This document shows positions 5,778 to 12,825 of a stretch of 18,728 bases of DNA, in pieces. The notes under the pieces are model-generated. The model had not been told where the DNA came from. It was given only the letters and a program-made list of their open reading frames with translations, and searched no databases. A program made the position numbers and the translations under genes. Position 1 is the first letter of the stretch; each line of letters begins with the position of its first letter. The DNA comes from CAZLIC01 sp964559535 (lineage in GTDB: Bacteria > Pseudomonadota > Alphaproteobacteria > Rhodobacterales > Rhodobacteraceae), in assembly GCA_964559535.1 (NCBI GenBank), contig CAZLIC010000083.1, positions 1-18,728 of the forward strand, in the 5' to 3' direction.

Positions 5778-6167
5778 TCAGAATGCCTCCCATATGCAGG
5801 CCCCGTCCTGAACCGAATAGGCCTCGAAGAACTGCGTGGCCTCTTCGTCGGCCACGCCGAATTCCACCGCCCGGTCCATCAGCACGATCACGATCTGCTG
5901 CGGCTGCGGCCCCGTCACGCTGATCCGCGGCAGCGCCCAGCTGTCGCACAGCGCCTGCATGTCGGCCACGGCCGCCTCGAAGGCGACAGCGCCATTGCCG
6001 ATCTGCGGCGCCAGAAAGCGGAACCGCGCCGTCAGGCCCGCGGGCCCCTGCGCATCGTTCACCGTGTCGACCCAGGCCACCTCCATGCCTGACGGCACGG
6101 GGATGAAATCCTGCGCGGCGGCGGAACCTGCCGCCAGCACCGCAAGCAATCGCAGCACCCATGCCAT
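5778..6167 (-). CDS. Exported DUF6497-like protein
   Basis: This 129-residue protein has a short Sec signal peptide (MAWVLRLLAVLAAGSAAAQ), so the mature ~110 residues are periplasmic. FIPVPSGMEVAWVD, FRFLAPQIGNGAVAFEAAVADMQALCDSWALP, a VIVLMDRAVEFGVADEEATQFFEAY block and the ending CIWEAF match what I know of DUF6497, a family restricted to Rhodobacteraceae-type genomes. Two cysteines (in ALCDSW and ACIWEAF) could form a disulfide. The start at 6167 is 11 bases after the pccB stop, with AGGGGGA between, so the two are co-transcribed. A further in-frame ATG at 6174 is possible but closer to the pccB stop. No biochemical function is known to me. Confidence 0.75.
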   Translation of the reverse strand: MAWVLRLLAVLAAGSAAAQDFIPVPSGMEVAWVDTVNDAQGPAGLTARFRFLAPQIGNGAVAFEAAVADMQALCDSWALPRISVTGPQPQQIVIVLMDRAVEFGVADEEATQFFEAYSVQDGACIWEAF

Positions 6168-6178
6168 CTTGCATCCCC

Positions 6179-7711
6179 CTACAGCGGAATGTTGTCGTGC
6201 TTCTTCCAGGGGTTCGCCTGCTTCTTGTGGCGCAGGCTGGCGAAGGCGCGGGCCACCCGGCGGCGCGTCGAATGCGGCATGATCACCTCGTCGATGAACC
6301 CGCGTTCGGCGGCGACAAAGGGGTTTGCGAAGCGGTCCTCATAGTCCTTCACCCGCACCGCGACCTTCTCGGGGTCGCCCAGCTCGCTGCGGTACAGGAT
6401 CTCGACCGCCCCCTTCGCCCCCATCACCGCCACCTCGGCCGTCGGCCAGGCATAGTTGATGTCGCCGCGCAGGTGCTTGGACGACATCACCACATAGGCC
6501 CCGCCATAGGTCTTGCGGGTCAGCACCGTGACCTTGGGCACCGTCGCCTCGGCATAGGCGTACAAGAGCTTGGCGCCGTGCTTGATGACCCCGGCATATT
6601 CCTGCCCCGTGCCCGGCAGGAAGCCCGGCACGTCCACAAAGGTCAGGATCGGAATTTCGAACGCATCGCAGAACCGCACGAACCGCGCGGCCTTGCGGCT
6701 GGCGTCAATGTCCAGGCAGCCCGCCAGCACCATCGGCTGGTTCGCCACCACCCCCACCGACTGGCCTTCAAGCCGGATGAAGCCGGTAATGATGTTGGCC
6801 GCGAAATCCTTCTGGATCTCGAAGAAATCGCCCTCGTCGGCAACCTTCAGGATCAGTTCCTTCATGTCATAGGGGGTGTTGGGGTTGGCGGGCACCAGCG
6901 TGTCCAGGCTGTCTTCCACGCGCGCCGGGTCATCGAAAAACGGCCGCACCGGCGCCTTCTGCAGGTTGTTCAGCGGCAGAAAGTCGAACAGACGCCGGGT
7001 TTCCGCCAGCGCCTCGACGTCGTTTTCATAGGCGCCGTCGGCCACCGACGACTTCTTGGTGTGGGTTCCGGCACCACCCAGTTCCTCGGCCGTGACCACC
7101 TCGTTCGTCACGGTTTTCACCACGTCGGGGCCGGTCACGAACATGTAGCTCGTGTCCTTCACCATGAAGATGAAGTCGGTCATCGCCGGGGAATACACCG
7201 CGCCACCCGCGCAGGGCCCCATGATCAGCGAAATCTGCGGCACCACGCCGCTGGCCATCACATTGCGCTGGAACACCTCGCCATAGGCCGCCAGCGAGGC
7301 CACGCCTTCCTGGATGCGCGCCCCGCCGCTGTCGTTGATGCCGATCACGGGCGCGCCGTTCTGGATCGCCATGTCCATGATCTTGCAGATCTTCGCCGCA
7401 TGCGTTTCCGACACCGACCCGCCCAGAACGGTGAAGTCCTGGCTGAACACATAGACCTGCCGGCCGTTGATGGTGCCCCAGCCGGTGACCACGCCGTCGC
7501 CTGGAACCCGCGTCTTTTCCATGCCGAAATCGGTGCAGCGGTGCTGCACGAACATGTCGAACTCCTCGAAGCTGCCTTCGTCCAGCAGAAGCTCGATCCG
7601 CTCGCGCGCCGTCAGCTTGCCCTTGGCGTGCTGCGCCGCAACGCGGCCGGCCCCGCCTCCGGCCCGCGCCACAGTTCGCCGCGCCTCAAGCTGCTCCAGG
7701 ATGTCCTTCAT
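6179..7711 (-). CDS. pccB: Propionyl-CoA carboxylase, beta (carboxyltransferase) subunit
   Basis: This 510-residue protein is the acyl-CoA carboxyltransferase that moves the carboxyl group from biotin on PccA to propionyl-CoA, probably as an (alpha-beta)6 complex. Both crotonase-fold halves are complete: INDSGGARIQEGVASL (125-140) and the oxyanion-hole segment GPCAGGAVYSPA (166-177) in the N-half, FVDVPGFLPGTGQEYAGVI (358-376) and RKTYGGAYVVMSSK (399-412) in the C-half. The usual C-terminal PWKKHDNIPL is present. The ATG at 7711 was chosen over one at 7726 because the latter lies inside the GGGGGAG ribosome-binding site. It is the first gene of the minus-strand cluster; the GCAAA-repeat operator region lies 82-134 bases upstream, where an ScfR-type regulator would act. 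Confidence 0.97.
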   Translation of the reverse strand: MKDILEQLEARRTVARAGGGAGRVAAQHAKGKLTARERIELLLDEGSFEEFDMFVQHRCTDFGMEKTRVPGDGVVTGWGTINGRQVYVFSQDFTVLGGSVSETHAAKICKIMDMAIQNGAPVIGINDSGGARIQEGVASLAAYGEVFQRNVMASGVVPQISLIMGPCAGGAVYSPAMTDFIFMVKDTSYMFVTGPDVVKTVTNEVVTAEELGGAGTHTKKSSVADGAYENDVEALAETRRLFDFLPLNNLQKAPVRPFFDDPARVEDSLDTLVPANPNTPYDMKELILKVADEGDFFEIQKDFAANIITGFIRLEGQSVGVVANQPMVLAGCLDIDASRKAARFVRFCDAFEIPILTFVDVPGFLPGTGQEYAGVIKHGAKLLYAYAEATVPKVTVLTRKTYGGAYVVMSSKHLRGDINYAWPTAEVAVMGAKGAVEILYRSELGDPEKVAVRVKDYEDRFANPFVAAERGFIDEVIMPHSTRRRVARAFASLRHKKQANPWKKHDNIPL

Positions 7712-7792
7712 GGCATGCTCCCCCATACCGCGGGCCGCGGTCCCTGGCTGCGCAACCTAGCGGCATGCGGCAGCGCGGCAAAGCGCGAAGCG

Positions 7793-7845
7793 GCAAATTT
7801 GCAAATTCTTTGCAAGTCAGATTCTGCAAATTGCAAATCTGCAAA
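7793..7845. promoter_or_regulatory. Probable PccR (ScfR) operator array
   Basis: This AT-rich patch in the 193-base divergent pccB/DUF486 gap holds six GCAA(A/G) half-sites, starting at 7793, 7801, 7812, 7826, 7833 and 7841. The best unit is TTTGCAAA (7798-7805), three bases, then TTTGCAAG (7809-7816). A second cluster is TCTGCAAA (7823-7830), ATTGCAAA (7830-7837) and TCTGCAAA (7838-7845). Published work on Rhodobacter sphaeroides PccR reports paired TTTGCAAA motifs about four bases apart upstream of pccB, and an ScfR gene lies 2.3 kb away here. Promoter boxes for either direction could not be assigned convincingly. Confidence 0.8.
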
Positions 7846-7904
7846 TCGAGGCGACAGTTGCGCCAGTCTGTGGCACACCGACCCGAATCGTCGCCGGACC
7901 GTCC

Positions 7905-8258
7905 ATGTCGCTTCCCGTCCCTGTCATCACCATCGGCCTGCTAGTGCTGTCGAACGTCTTCATGACCTTCGCCTGGTACGGCCATCTCAACTACAAGTCG
8001 GCGCCCCTGATCACGGTGATCCTTGTTTCCTGGGGCATCGCCTTTTTCGAGTACGTCCTGCAGGTGCCTGCGAACCGCATCGGGCACGGGCATTTCTCGG
8101 CGGCAGAACTCAAGACGATCCAGGAGGTCATCACCCTGACCGTCTTTGCCGTCTTTTCGGTTTGGTTCCTCAAGGAACCGCTCACATGGAACCACGCCAT
8201 CGGCTTTGCCCTGATCGCCGCAGGCGCATGGTTCATCTTCCAGGGGAGAACTGCTTGA
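7905..8258 (+). CDS. DUF486 (DMT-superfamily-like) membrane protein
   Basis: This 117-residue protein has four hydrophobic segments, the size and layout of DUF486 proteins, which resemble a half-size drug/metabolite transporter. Diagnostic stretches are the N-terminal LLVLSNVFMTFAWYGHLNY, the LVSWGIAFFEYVLQVPANRIGH segment, and LTVFAVFSVWFLKEPLTWNHAIGFALIAAGAWFIF at the C-terminus. It is an inner-membrane protein whose substrate is unknown. No clear ribosome-binding site precedes the ATG at 7905 (CCGGACCGTCC), which hints at a leaderless or weakly translated message. Its TGA overlaps the ATG of the transferase gene (TGATG). It is the first gene transcribed away from pccB, so the shared operator region may control it as well. 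Confidence 0.88.
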   Translation: MSLPVPVITIGLLVLSNVFMTFAWYGHLNYKSAPLITVILVSWGIAFFEYVLQVPANRIGHGHFSAAELKTIQEVITLTVFAVFSVWFLKEPLTWNHAIGFALIAAGAWFIFQGRTA

Positions 8259-8878
8259 TGTGGACACTTTACGGCCGCGCTGCCACCGGCTCGATGGCCA
8301 TCGAGGCGGCGCTGGACGAGGCGGGGTTGCCCTACACCGTCATCGAGGTGAGCGGCGACCCCGAACACCCCTCGGCCGTGGCCTTCGCTGCGGTCAACCC
8401 GCGGCGCCAGGTGCCCGCGCTGGTTGGCCCGGACGGGCTTGTCATCACCGAAGGCCCGGTGATCCTGAGCTATCTTGCCGACCGCCACCCCACCGCCGGA
8501 CTGATCCCCGCGCCCGGCACGCCGGACCGCGCGCGGCACGACCGCTGGGCGGCCTTCCTGCACGCGAATGTCTATGAGGGCATGCTGAGGGAGTTCTACT
8601 CGGACCGTTATGTCGACGACCCCGTCCTGGCGCCTGCGGTAAACCGGGCGGCGACCGCCTATGTGCGCCGGCATCTGGAGTTGCTGGATGCGGAAATCGG
8701 CGAGGGACCGTTCCTGCTGGGCGAACGGCTGCAGATGGTGGACATCTATCTGTGGATGCTGTGCTGGTGGGCCGATGCCAACTGGCTGCGCGCCGCCTGC
8801 CCGGCCATCCAGCGGCTGAAGGATGCGGGCGACGCGCGCCCTGCCCTGGCTGCTGCGGCGCAGCGTCACTTCGGCTGA
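8258..8878 (+). CDS. Glutathione S-transferase family protein
   Basis: This 206-residue protein has the N-terminal thioredoxin-like domain (MWTLYGRAATGSMAIEAALDEAGLPY; QVPALVGPDG with the cis-proline at 53; ITEGPVILSYLADRHP at 63-78) and the C-terminal helical domain (GPFLLGERLQMVDIYLWMLCWW, 150-171, the N-capping box region). It should be a cytosolic enzyme conjugating or reducing substrates with glutathione. The usual Glu-Ser pair that holds the gamma-glutamyl group reads Glu-Gly here (E65-G66), and S12 is the likely counterpart of the catalytic N-terminal residue, so classical activity is not assured. The start overlaps the DUF486 stop as TGATG, so translation is probably coupled. Its role in this operon is unclear. 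Confidence 0.9.
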   Translation: MWTLYGRAATGSMAIEAALDEAGLPYTVIEVSGDPEHPSAVAFAAVNPRRQVPALVGPDGLVITEGPVILSYLADRHPTAGLIPAPGTPDRARHDRWAAFLHANVYEGMLREFYSDRYVDDPVLAPAVNRAATAYVRRHLELLDAEIGEGPFLLGERLQMVDIYLWMLCWWADANWLRAACPAIQRLKDAGDARPALAAAAQRHFG

Positions 8879-8920
8879 CCGCTGGACTTCGCCGCCCGAC
8901 CGGCCTAGCTGGGCGTCACC

Positions 8921-10129
8921 ATGCCCCCCGCACGTTTTCTTGACCGCAGCACCCCGCCCCATATTGCGACGCTGGTGCTGACCACCGGCGTGGCGGCGCT
9001 GTCGCTGAACATCTTCCTGCCCTCGCTGCCGTCGATGGCCCGGTGGTTTGGCGTGGACTACGGCTTGGCGCAGCTGACGGTGTCGCTGTATCTGGTGATG
9101 ACCGCGGTCCTGCAGATCTTCATCGGCCCCATCAGCGACCGATACGGGCGCCGCCCGGTGATGATCGGGGCCATCATCGTGTTCTGCCTGGCGACCGTGG
9201 GCTGCCTGCTGGCGCCGACCTATGGCATCTTTCTGGCCTGCCGCATGGCGCAAGCCGTGATTGCCATCGGATTTGCGCTGTCGCGCGCCGTGGTGCGCGA
9301 CATGGTGGGCATGGAGCAGGCGGCCAGCCTGATTGGCTGGGTGACGATGGGCATGTCGATCGTGCCGATGCTGGGGCCCATTCTGGGCGGCGCGCTGGAC
9401 GAAGCGTTCGGCTGGCAGGCGTCCTTCGTCATCCTGCTGGCCAGTGGCGTGGCGCTGGGGGTGCTGGTCTGGGCGGATCAGGGCGAGACCGCGCAGACCC
9501 GACCGGCCAGCTTTCTGGCGCAGGCGAAGGACTACCCCGCGCTGCTGACCTCGCGCCGGTTCTGGGGGTTCTGCCTGGCGGCGGGCCTGGCCTCGGGATC
9601 GTTCTTTGCCTACCTGGGCGGCGCGCCATGGGTCGGCACCGAAGTCTACGGGCTGGACCCAAGCCAGCTTGGCATCTATTTCGGCGCGCCGGCCATCGGC
9701 TACCTTGTCGGCAACGGCCTGTCGGGCCGCTATTCGGTGCGCTTCGGCATCCACCGCATGATGATGGCGGGCGCGCTGTCCACCACGGCGGGGATGGCGC
9801 TGCTGACGGTGCTGACGGTGGCAGGGCTGGCGGGGCCCGAGGTGTTCTTTGGCCTCATGGTCACCGTGGGGCTGGGCAACGGGTTGCTGCTGCCGTCGGC
9901 CAATGCCGGCATGCTGTCGGTGCGGCCGCAGCTGGCCGGGTCGGCCTCCGGGCTGGGCGGCGCGTTCATCATCGGGCTGGGCGCGGTGCTGTCGGCCTTC
10001 ACCGGCTGGGTGCTGCATCTGGGTGGCGGCGGGCTGCCGCTGGTTCTGGTGATGCTGGTGTCCTCGGCGGCCGCGATCCCCTGCATCCTGTGGGTGCAGG
10101 CACGGGCACGGGCCGTGGGCGCGGCTTGA
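8921..10129 (+). CDS. MFS transporter, Bcr/CflA drug-efflux type
   Basis: This 402-residue protein has about 12 hydrophobic segments, as expected for the 12-TM DHA1 group. Motif A is GPISDRYGRRP (69-79), and the drug-antiporter motif C region ends LGPILGG (151-157). The opening LTTGVAALSLNIFLPSLPSMARWFGV and SLYLVMTAVLQIFIGP are typical of Bcr/CflA proteins, which export compounds such as bicyclomycin, chloramphenicol or sulfonamides by proton antiport; the substrate here cannot be read from sequence. It starts 42 bases after the transferase gene and ends 46 bases before the ScfR regulator, so all four plus-strand genes may be one transcript. It could export an acyl or other toxic metabolite, but that is a guess from context. 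Confidence 0.92.
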   Translation: MPPARFLDRSTPPHIATLVLTTGVAALSLNIFLPSLPSMARWFGVDYGLAQLTVSLYLVMTAVLQIFIGPISDRYGRRPVMIGAIIVFCLATVGCLLAPTYGIFLACRMAQAVIAIGFALSRAVVRDMVGMEQAASLIGWVTMGMSIVPMLGPILGGALDEAFGWQASFVILLASGVALGVLVWADQGETAQTRPASFLAQAKDYPALLTSRRFWGFCLAAGLASGSFFAYLGGAPWVGTEVYGLDPSQLGIYFGAPAIGYLVGNGLSGRYSVRFGIHRMMMAGALSTTAGMALLTVLTVAGLAGPEVFFGLMVTVGLGNGLLLPSANAGMLSVRPQLAGSASGLGGAFIIGLGAVLSAFTGWVLHLGGGGLPLVLVMLVSSAAAIPCILWVQARARAVGAA

Positions 10130-10175
10130 CGCCACACCGCAGCCCAACCACCCTGCCACAGAACGGGGGGCTGGG

Positions 10176-11576
10176 ATGGTACAGAAACTCTATGCCGGGC
10201 TGAAGCTGAAGGCGCTGCGCGGGCGGCTGGGCCTGTCACAGCAGGTGTTCGCCGAACGGCTGGGGGTCAGCGCGCCCTACCTGAACCAGATGGAACAAAA
10301 CCACCGGCCCTTGTCAGGCGCCGTGGTTTTGGCGCTGGCACAGGAGTTCGGCATGGACCTGGCGGGGCTGGCGTCCAACGATGCCGACCGCGTGGTCAGC
10401 GACCTGCGCGAGGTGCTGGCGGATGAGGTATTCGCCGGGCTGACGCCGATGCCCGCCGCGGCCGACCTGCGGCTGACGGCCACCAATGCCCCGGCGCTGG
10501 CGCGCGCCATCCTGCACCTGCACCGCGCCTACCGGCAGACGCACGAACGCCTCGCCTCGCTGGACGAGGCGCTGGGGCGCGAGGATGCCGCCCTGCGCCC
10601 CAGCCCATGGGACGAGGTGCGCGATTTCTTCCACTACTGCGACAATTATCTGGATGCCATCGACCACGCCGCCGAGCACTGGGCCACCGAGAGCGGGGTG
10701 CGGAAAGACCCGGTGGCCACCGCCACCGCGACACTGGAGCGCGTGGGCGTTTCGCTGGCCTTCGCCGACCACGGGCCGCTGCGGGTGTTTGATCCGGCGG
10801 CGCGGCGGCTGGTACTTTCGGCCCGCGCCGCGGGGCCGACGCAGCGGTTCCAGTTGCTGCACCAGGTGGCGCTTCTGACACAGGACGACCTGTTCGAGGC
10901 CACGCTGGACCTGGCGCAGTTCGCCACGCCCGAGGCGCGGGGCATCGCCAAGATTGGCCTCGCCAACTACTTTGCCGGGGCGGCGATGATGCCCTATCGC
11001 ATCTTCCTCGATGCGGCGATGGAAACGCGGCACGATCTGGAACGGCTGGCCGACCTGTTTGACGCCAGTATCGAGCAGGTGGCGCACCGGCTGGCCACGC
11101 TGCAGAGGCCGGGGGCCAAGGGCGTGCCGTTCTTCTTTGTGCGGGTGGATCAGGCGGGCACCATTACCAAGCGGCATTCCGCCACCCGGCTGCAGTTCGC
11201 CCGCTATGGCGGCGCCTGCCCGCTGTGGAACGTGCACCAGGCGTTCGAACAGCCGGGGCGGTTCCTGCGACAACTGGCGCAGACGCCCGACGGGGTGCGC
11301 TACTTCTGCCTGGCGCGCGATGTGTCGAAGGCCGGGGGGCACTGGGGCGCGCCGCTGCGCCGCTATGCCATCGGTCTTGGCTGCGAGATCGCCCATGCCG
11401 ACCGGCTGGTCTATGCCGACGGGATGGACCTGCGCGGCGCCTGCGAGCCCATCGGGATATCCTGCCGCATCTGCGACCGGACTGACTGCCACCAGCGGTC
11501 GGTTCCGCCGCTGGAACGGCGGCTGAAAGTCGATCATGACAGGCGGGGCATCCTGCCCTATCAGATTGCGCCCTGA
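10176..11576 (+). CDS. pccR: ScfR-family transcriptional regulator, probable PccR
   Basis: This 466-residue protein has an N-terminal XRE helix-turn-helix (KLKALRGRLGLSQQVFAERL, then GVSAPYLNQMEQNHRPLSG, residues 10-48). A central IrrE-like domain follows in which the metalloprotease HExxH is degenerate (LLHQVALL, 227-234), and then the ScfR C-terminal domain with four cysteines, C423-x6-C430-x2-C433-x4-C438 (CRICDRTDC). This is the short-chain fatty acyl-CoA regulator family (RamB, MccR, PccR), which switches acyl-CoA assimilation genes in response to acyl-CoA. The GCAAA-rich operator upstream of pccB makes PccR the best guess over a paralogue. It starts 46 bases after the MFS gene with GGGGGG as ribosome-binding site; no TTTGCAAA motif lies directly before it, so any autoregulation would work through the 7793-7845 array if the upstream genes are co-transcribed. 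Confidence 0.88.
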   Translation: MVQKLYAGLKLKALRGRLGLSQQVFAERLGVSAPYLNQMEQNHRPLSGAVVLALAQEFGMDLAGLASNDADRVVSDLREVLADEVFAGLTPMPAAADLRLTATNAPALARAILHLHRAYRQTHERLASLDEALGREDAALRPSPWDEVRDFFHYCDNYLDAIDHAAEHWATESGVRKDPVATATATLERVGVSLAFADHGPLRVFDPAARRLVLSARAAGPTQRFQLLHQVALLTQDDLFEATLDLAQFATPEARGIAKIGLANYFAGAAMMPYRIFLDAAMETRHDLERLADLFDASIEQVAHRLATLQRPGAKGVPFFFVRVDQAGTITKRHSATRLQFARYGGACPLWNVHQAFEQPGRFLRQLAQTPDGVRYFCLARDVSKAGGHWGAPLRRYAIGLGCEIAHADRLVYADGMDLRGACEPIGISCRICDRTDCHQRSVPPLERRLKVDHDRRGILPYQIAP

Positions 11577-11647
11577 GCGATGGGTTCTTGACGGGGGCCG
11601 TTTGTAACGGCAGTGCAGCAGACGCGATGGGTGTGGTGGAGAGGCTG

Positions 11648-12088
11648 ATGCAGGTAGAAGGTCAACTGACGATCACGCGGCCCGCCGACACCGTGCGCGC
11701 GGCGCTGAACGACCCTGCGGTGCTGCAGGCCATCCTGCCGTCCTGCACCGGCGTGCGGCAGACCGGACCGGGCCAGTTCAAGGCCACCGTCACCCGCAAG
11801 ATCGGTCCGCTGTCGCTGTCGGTCGAGCCCGAGATCGAGTTGGTGGCGCAACCCGATGGGCGCGCGGCGCTGTCGTTCCGCGCCGGAAACCGCATTGCCG
11901 GCACCGTGACGTCAGAGCTGATGCTGCGGATGGACCAGACCGGGCAGCACACGCAGCTGTCATGGGTGGGCGCGGTCACAGCCAGCGGGCTGGCACAACG
12001 GATGCTGGCCGAGCGCGCCGGCCGCCTGGCGCCGCTGGTGCTGGGCCTGTTCAACGAGCTGAAGCACAAGGTCGAGAAAACGGTCTGA
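11648..12088 (+). CDS. SRPBCC / CoxG family protein
   Basis: This 146-residue protein has the CoxG pattern: MQVEGQLTITRPADTVRAALNDPAVLQAILPSCTGV at the start, a central beta-rich FKATVTRKIGPLSLSVEPEIEL, and a C-terminal helix GLAQRMLAERAGRLAPLVLGLFNELKHKV. CoxG proteins belong to the START-like hydrophobic-cavity fold and are named for carbon monoxide dehydrogenase clusters, where they help anchor or recruit the enzyme, but many stand alone as here. No CO dehydrogenase genes are in the window. The ATG at 11648 is preferred over in-frame ATGs at 11588 and 11627 because it has GGAGAGG just upstream and opens at the family's usual N-terminus. It lies 71 bases after the regulator gene and ends 3 bases from the convergent nuclease gene. 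Confidence 0.85.
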   Translation: MQVEGQLTITRPADTVRAALNDPAVLQAILPSCTGVRQTGPGQFKATVTRKIGPLSLSVEPEIELVAQPDGRAALSFRAGNRIAGTVTSELMLRMDQTGQHTQLSWVGAVTASGLAQRMLAERAGRLAPLVLGLFNELKHKVEKTV

Positions 12089-12091
12089 GCG

Positions 12092-12751
12092 TCACACCTT
12101 GCTGCGCCGAAACCCGGCTGCTTCTGCCTCGTCCGCCGTGCAGAACCAGCCTTCGCCCGGCTGGCTGACGTGGGCGTCGTCATAGTATCGGTCGCCGGGC
12201 ATGTGGTAGATCCGTCTGCCGTTGCTGATGTTGCCCTTGATCTGGCACCCGTGGTCGGGCCGCGGCGACAGGTCGGCATGGCGGTGCGCCTCGGGCTGCA
12301 CCACACGCCCCGCCCAGATCCCCAATCCTTCCGCCCGCGCGGCCGCTTCCTGCGCCACATAGTTCAGGCTGTAGCGCCGATAGGCAAAGGCTGCCCCGGC
12401 TGCCACCATCGCCGCCCCAAGATCGGTCCCCGCCACGCGGCAAACGGCCACCGGCCGATTGTGGCGGTCGCTGTCGCTGGGGGCATCACAGGCCACGTCA
12501 GAGGTGCCAATCAGGTCGGCCATGACGCGCGAGGCGAAGGCGCCGCAATCCCAGGCCTGCCCGTTGCGGTCGCAGGTCTGGCCCGGTTCGGGAGAATCGA
12601 TGCCGAACAGGCGCACGTGCACAGACCCGAAGGCCAGCGTGTCGCCGTCTACCACGCGCGGCAGCCCCACAAGCCACCCATCGCTGCGCGGGGTTGCGGC
12701 AACGGCGAATGCCAAGGCACTGGCACAGAGGACGAGAACAATGCGGCGCAT
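12092..12751 (-). CDS. Exported thermonuclease-family protein
   Basis: This 219-residue protein has an N-terminal signal sequence (MRRIVLVLCASALAFAVAA) followed by a staphylococcal-nuclease-like domain: VVDGDTLAF (33-41), VRLFGIDSPEPGQ (46-58) and DRHNRPVAVCRV (95-106). The three catalytic counterparts of Staphylococcus nuclease Arg35, Glu43 and Arg87 are probably R47, E55 and R99, all kept. A second C-terminal module, CQIKGNISNGRRIYHMPGDR to GWFC (169-204), is the Cys-bracketed extension often attached to bacterial SNase-like proteins. It is likely a periplasmic or secreted phosphodiesterase. It is convergent with the CoxG gene, and a CtrA-like site lies 43 bases upstream of the start. The ribosome-binding site is weak (GCGGG). 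Confidence 0.87.
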   Translation of the reverse strand: MRRIVLVLCASALAFAVAATPRSDGWLVGLPRVVDGDTLAFGSVHVRLFGIDSPEPGQTCDRNGQAWDCGAFASRVMADLIGTSDVACDAPSDSDRHNRPVAVCRVAGTDLGAAMVAAGAAFAYRRYSLNYVAQEAAARAEGLGIWAGRVVQPEAHRHADLSPRPDHGCQIKGNISNGRRIYHMPGDRYYDDAHVSQPGEGWFCTADEAEAAGFRRSKV

Positions 12752-12793
12752 CCCGCATCATCCCGTGGCCGACCCGGTCCGGGCAAGGAAAAA

Positions 12794-12810
12794 GTTAACA
12801 AGAGGTTAAC
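12794..12810. promoter_or_regulatory. CtrA-like site, TTAA-N7-TTAAC
   Basis: GTTAAC (12794-12799) and GTTAAC (12805-12810) are spaced to give TTAA, seven bases, TTAAC, the full consensus of the cell-cycle regulator CtrA in alphaproteobacteria. It sits 43 bases upstream of the thermonuclease start. A third GTTAAC (12825-12830) contains the betA stop codon. On the minus strand the pair is followed by five Ts (12793-12789), so it might instead be a weak AT-rich terminator for betA. Confidence 0.5.
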
Positions 12811-12825
12811 GTGCCGGGAGAATAG

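Noticed and set aside
5356..6174. 272-codon minus-strand frame overlapping the DUF6497-like gene and the 44-residue lipoprotein
   Set aside because: It is out of frame with both real genes, which have signal peptides and ribosome-binding sites; the composition is GC-shadow-like.
7793..7845. GCAAA repeats as a CRISPR array or origin iterons
   Set aside because: The units are 5-8 bases with spacings of 7-14 bases, have no spacers, and sit in a divergent promoter next to the matching regulator family; an operator array explains them better.
6161..8257. Very long open plus-strand frame opposite pccB, continuing into the glutathione transferase
   Set aside because: The part before 8258 is the antisense of pccB and its upstream region, rich in His, Arg and Gln with no domain logic; only the last 206 residues (from the ATG at 8258) are a real protein.
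7991..10159. 722-codon minus-strand frame opposite the GST and MFS genes
   Set aside because: A typical high-GC shadow frame (Gln/His/Arg-rich, low complexity) over well-identified plus-strand genes.
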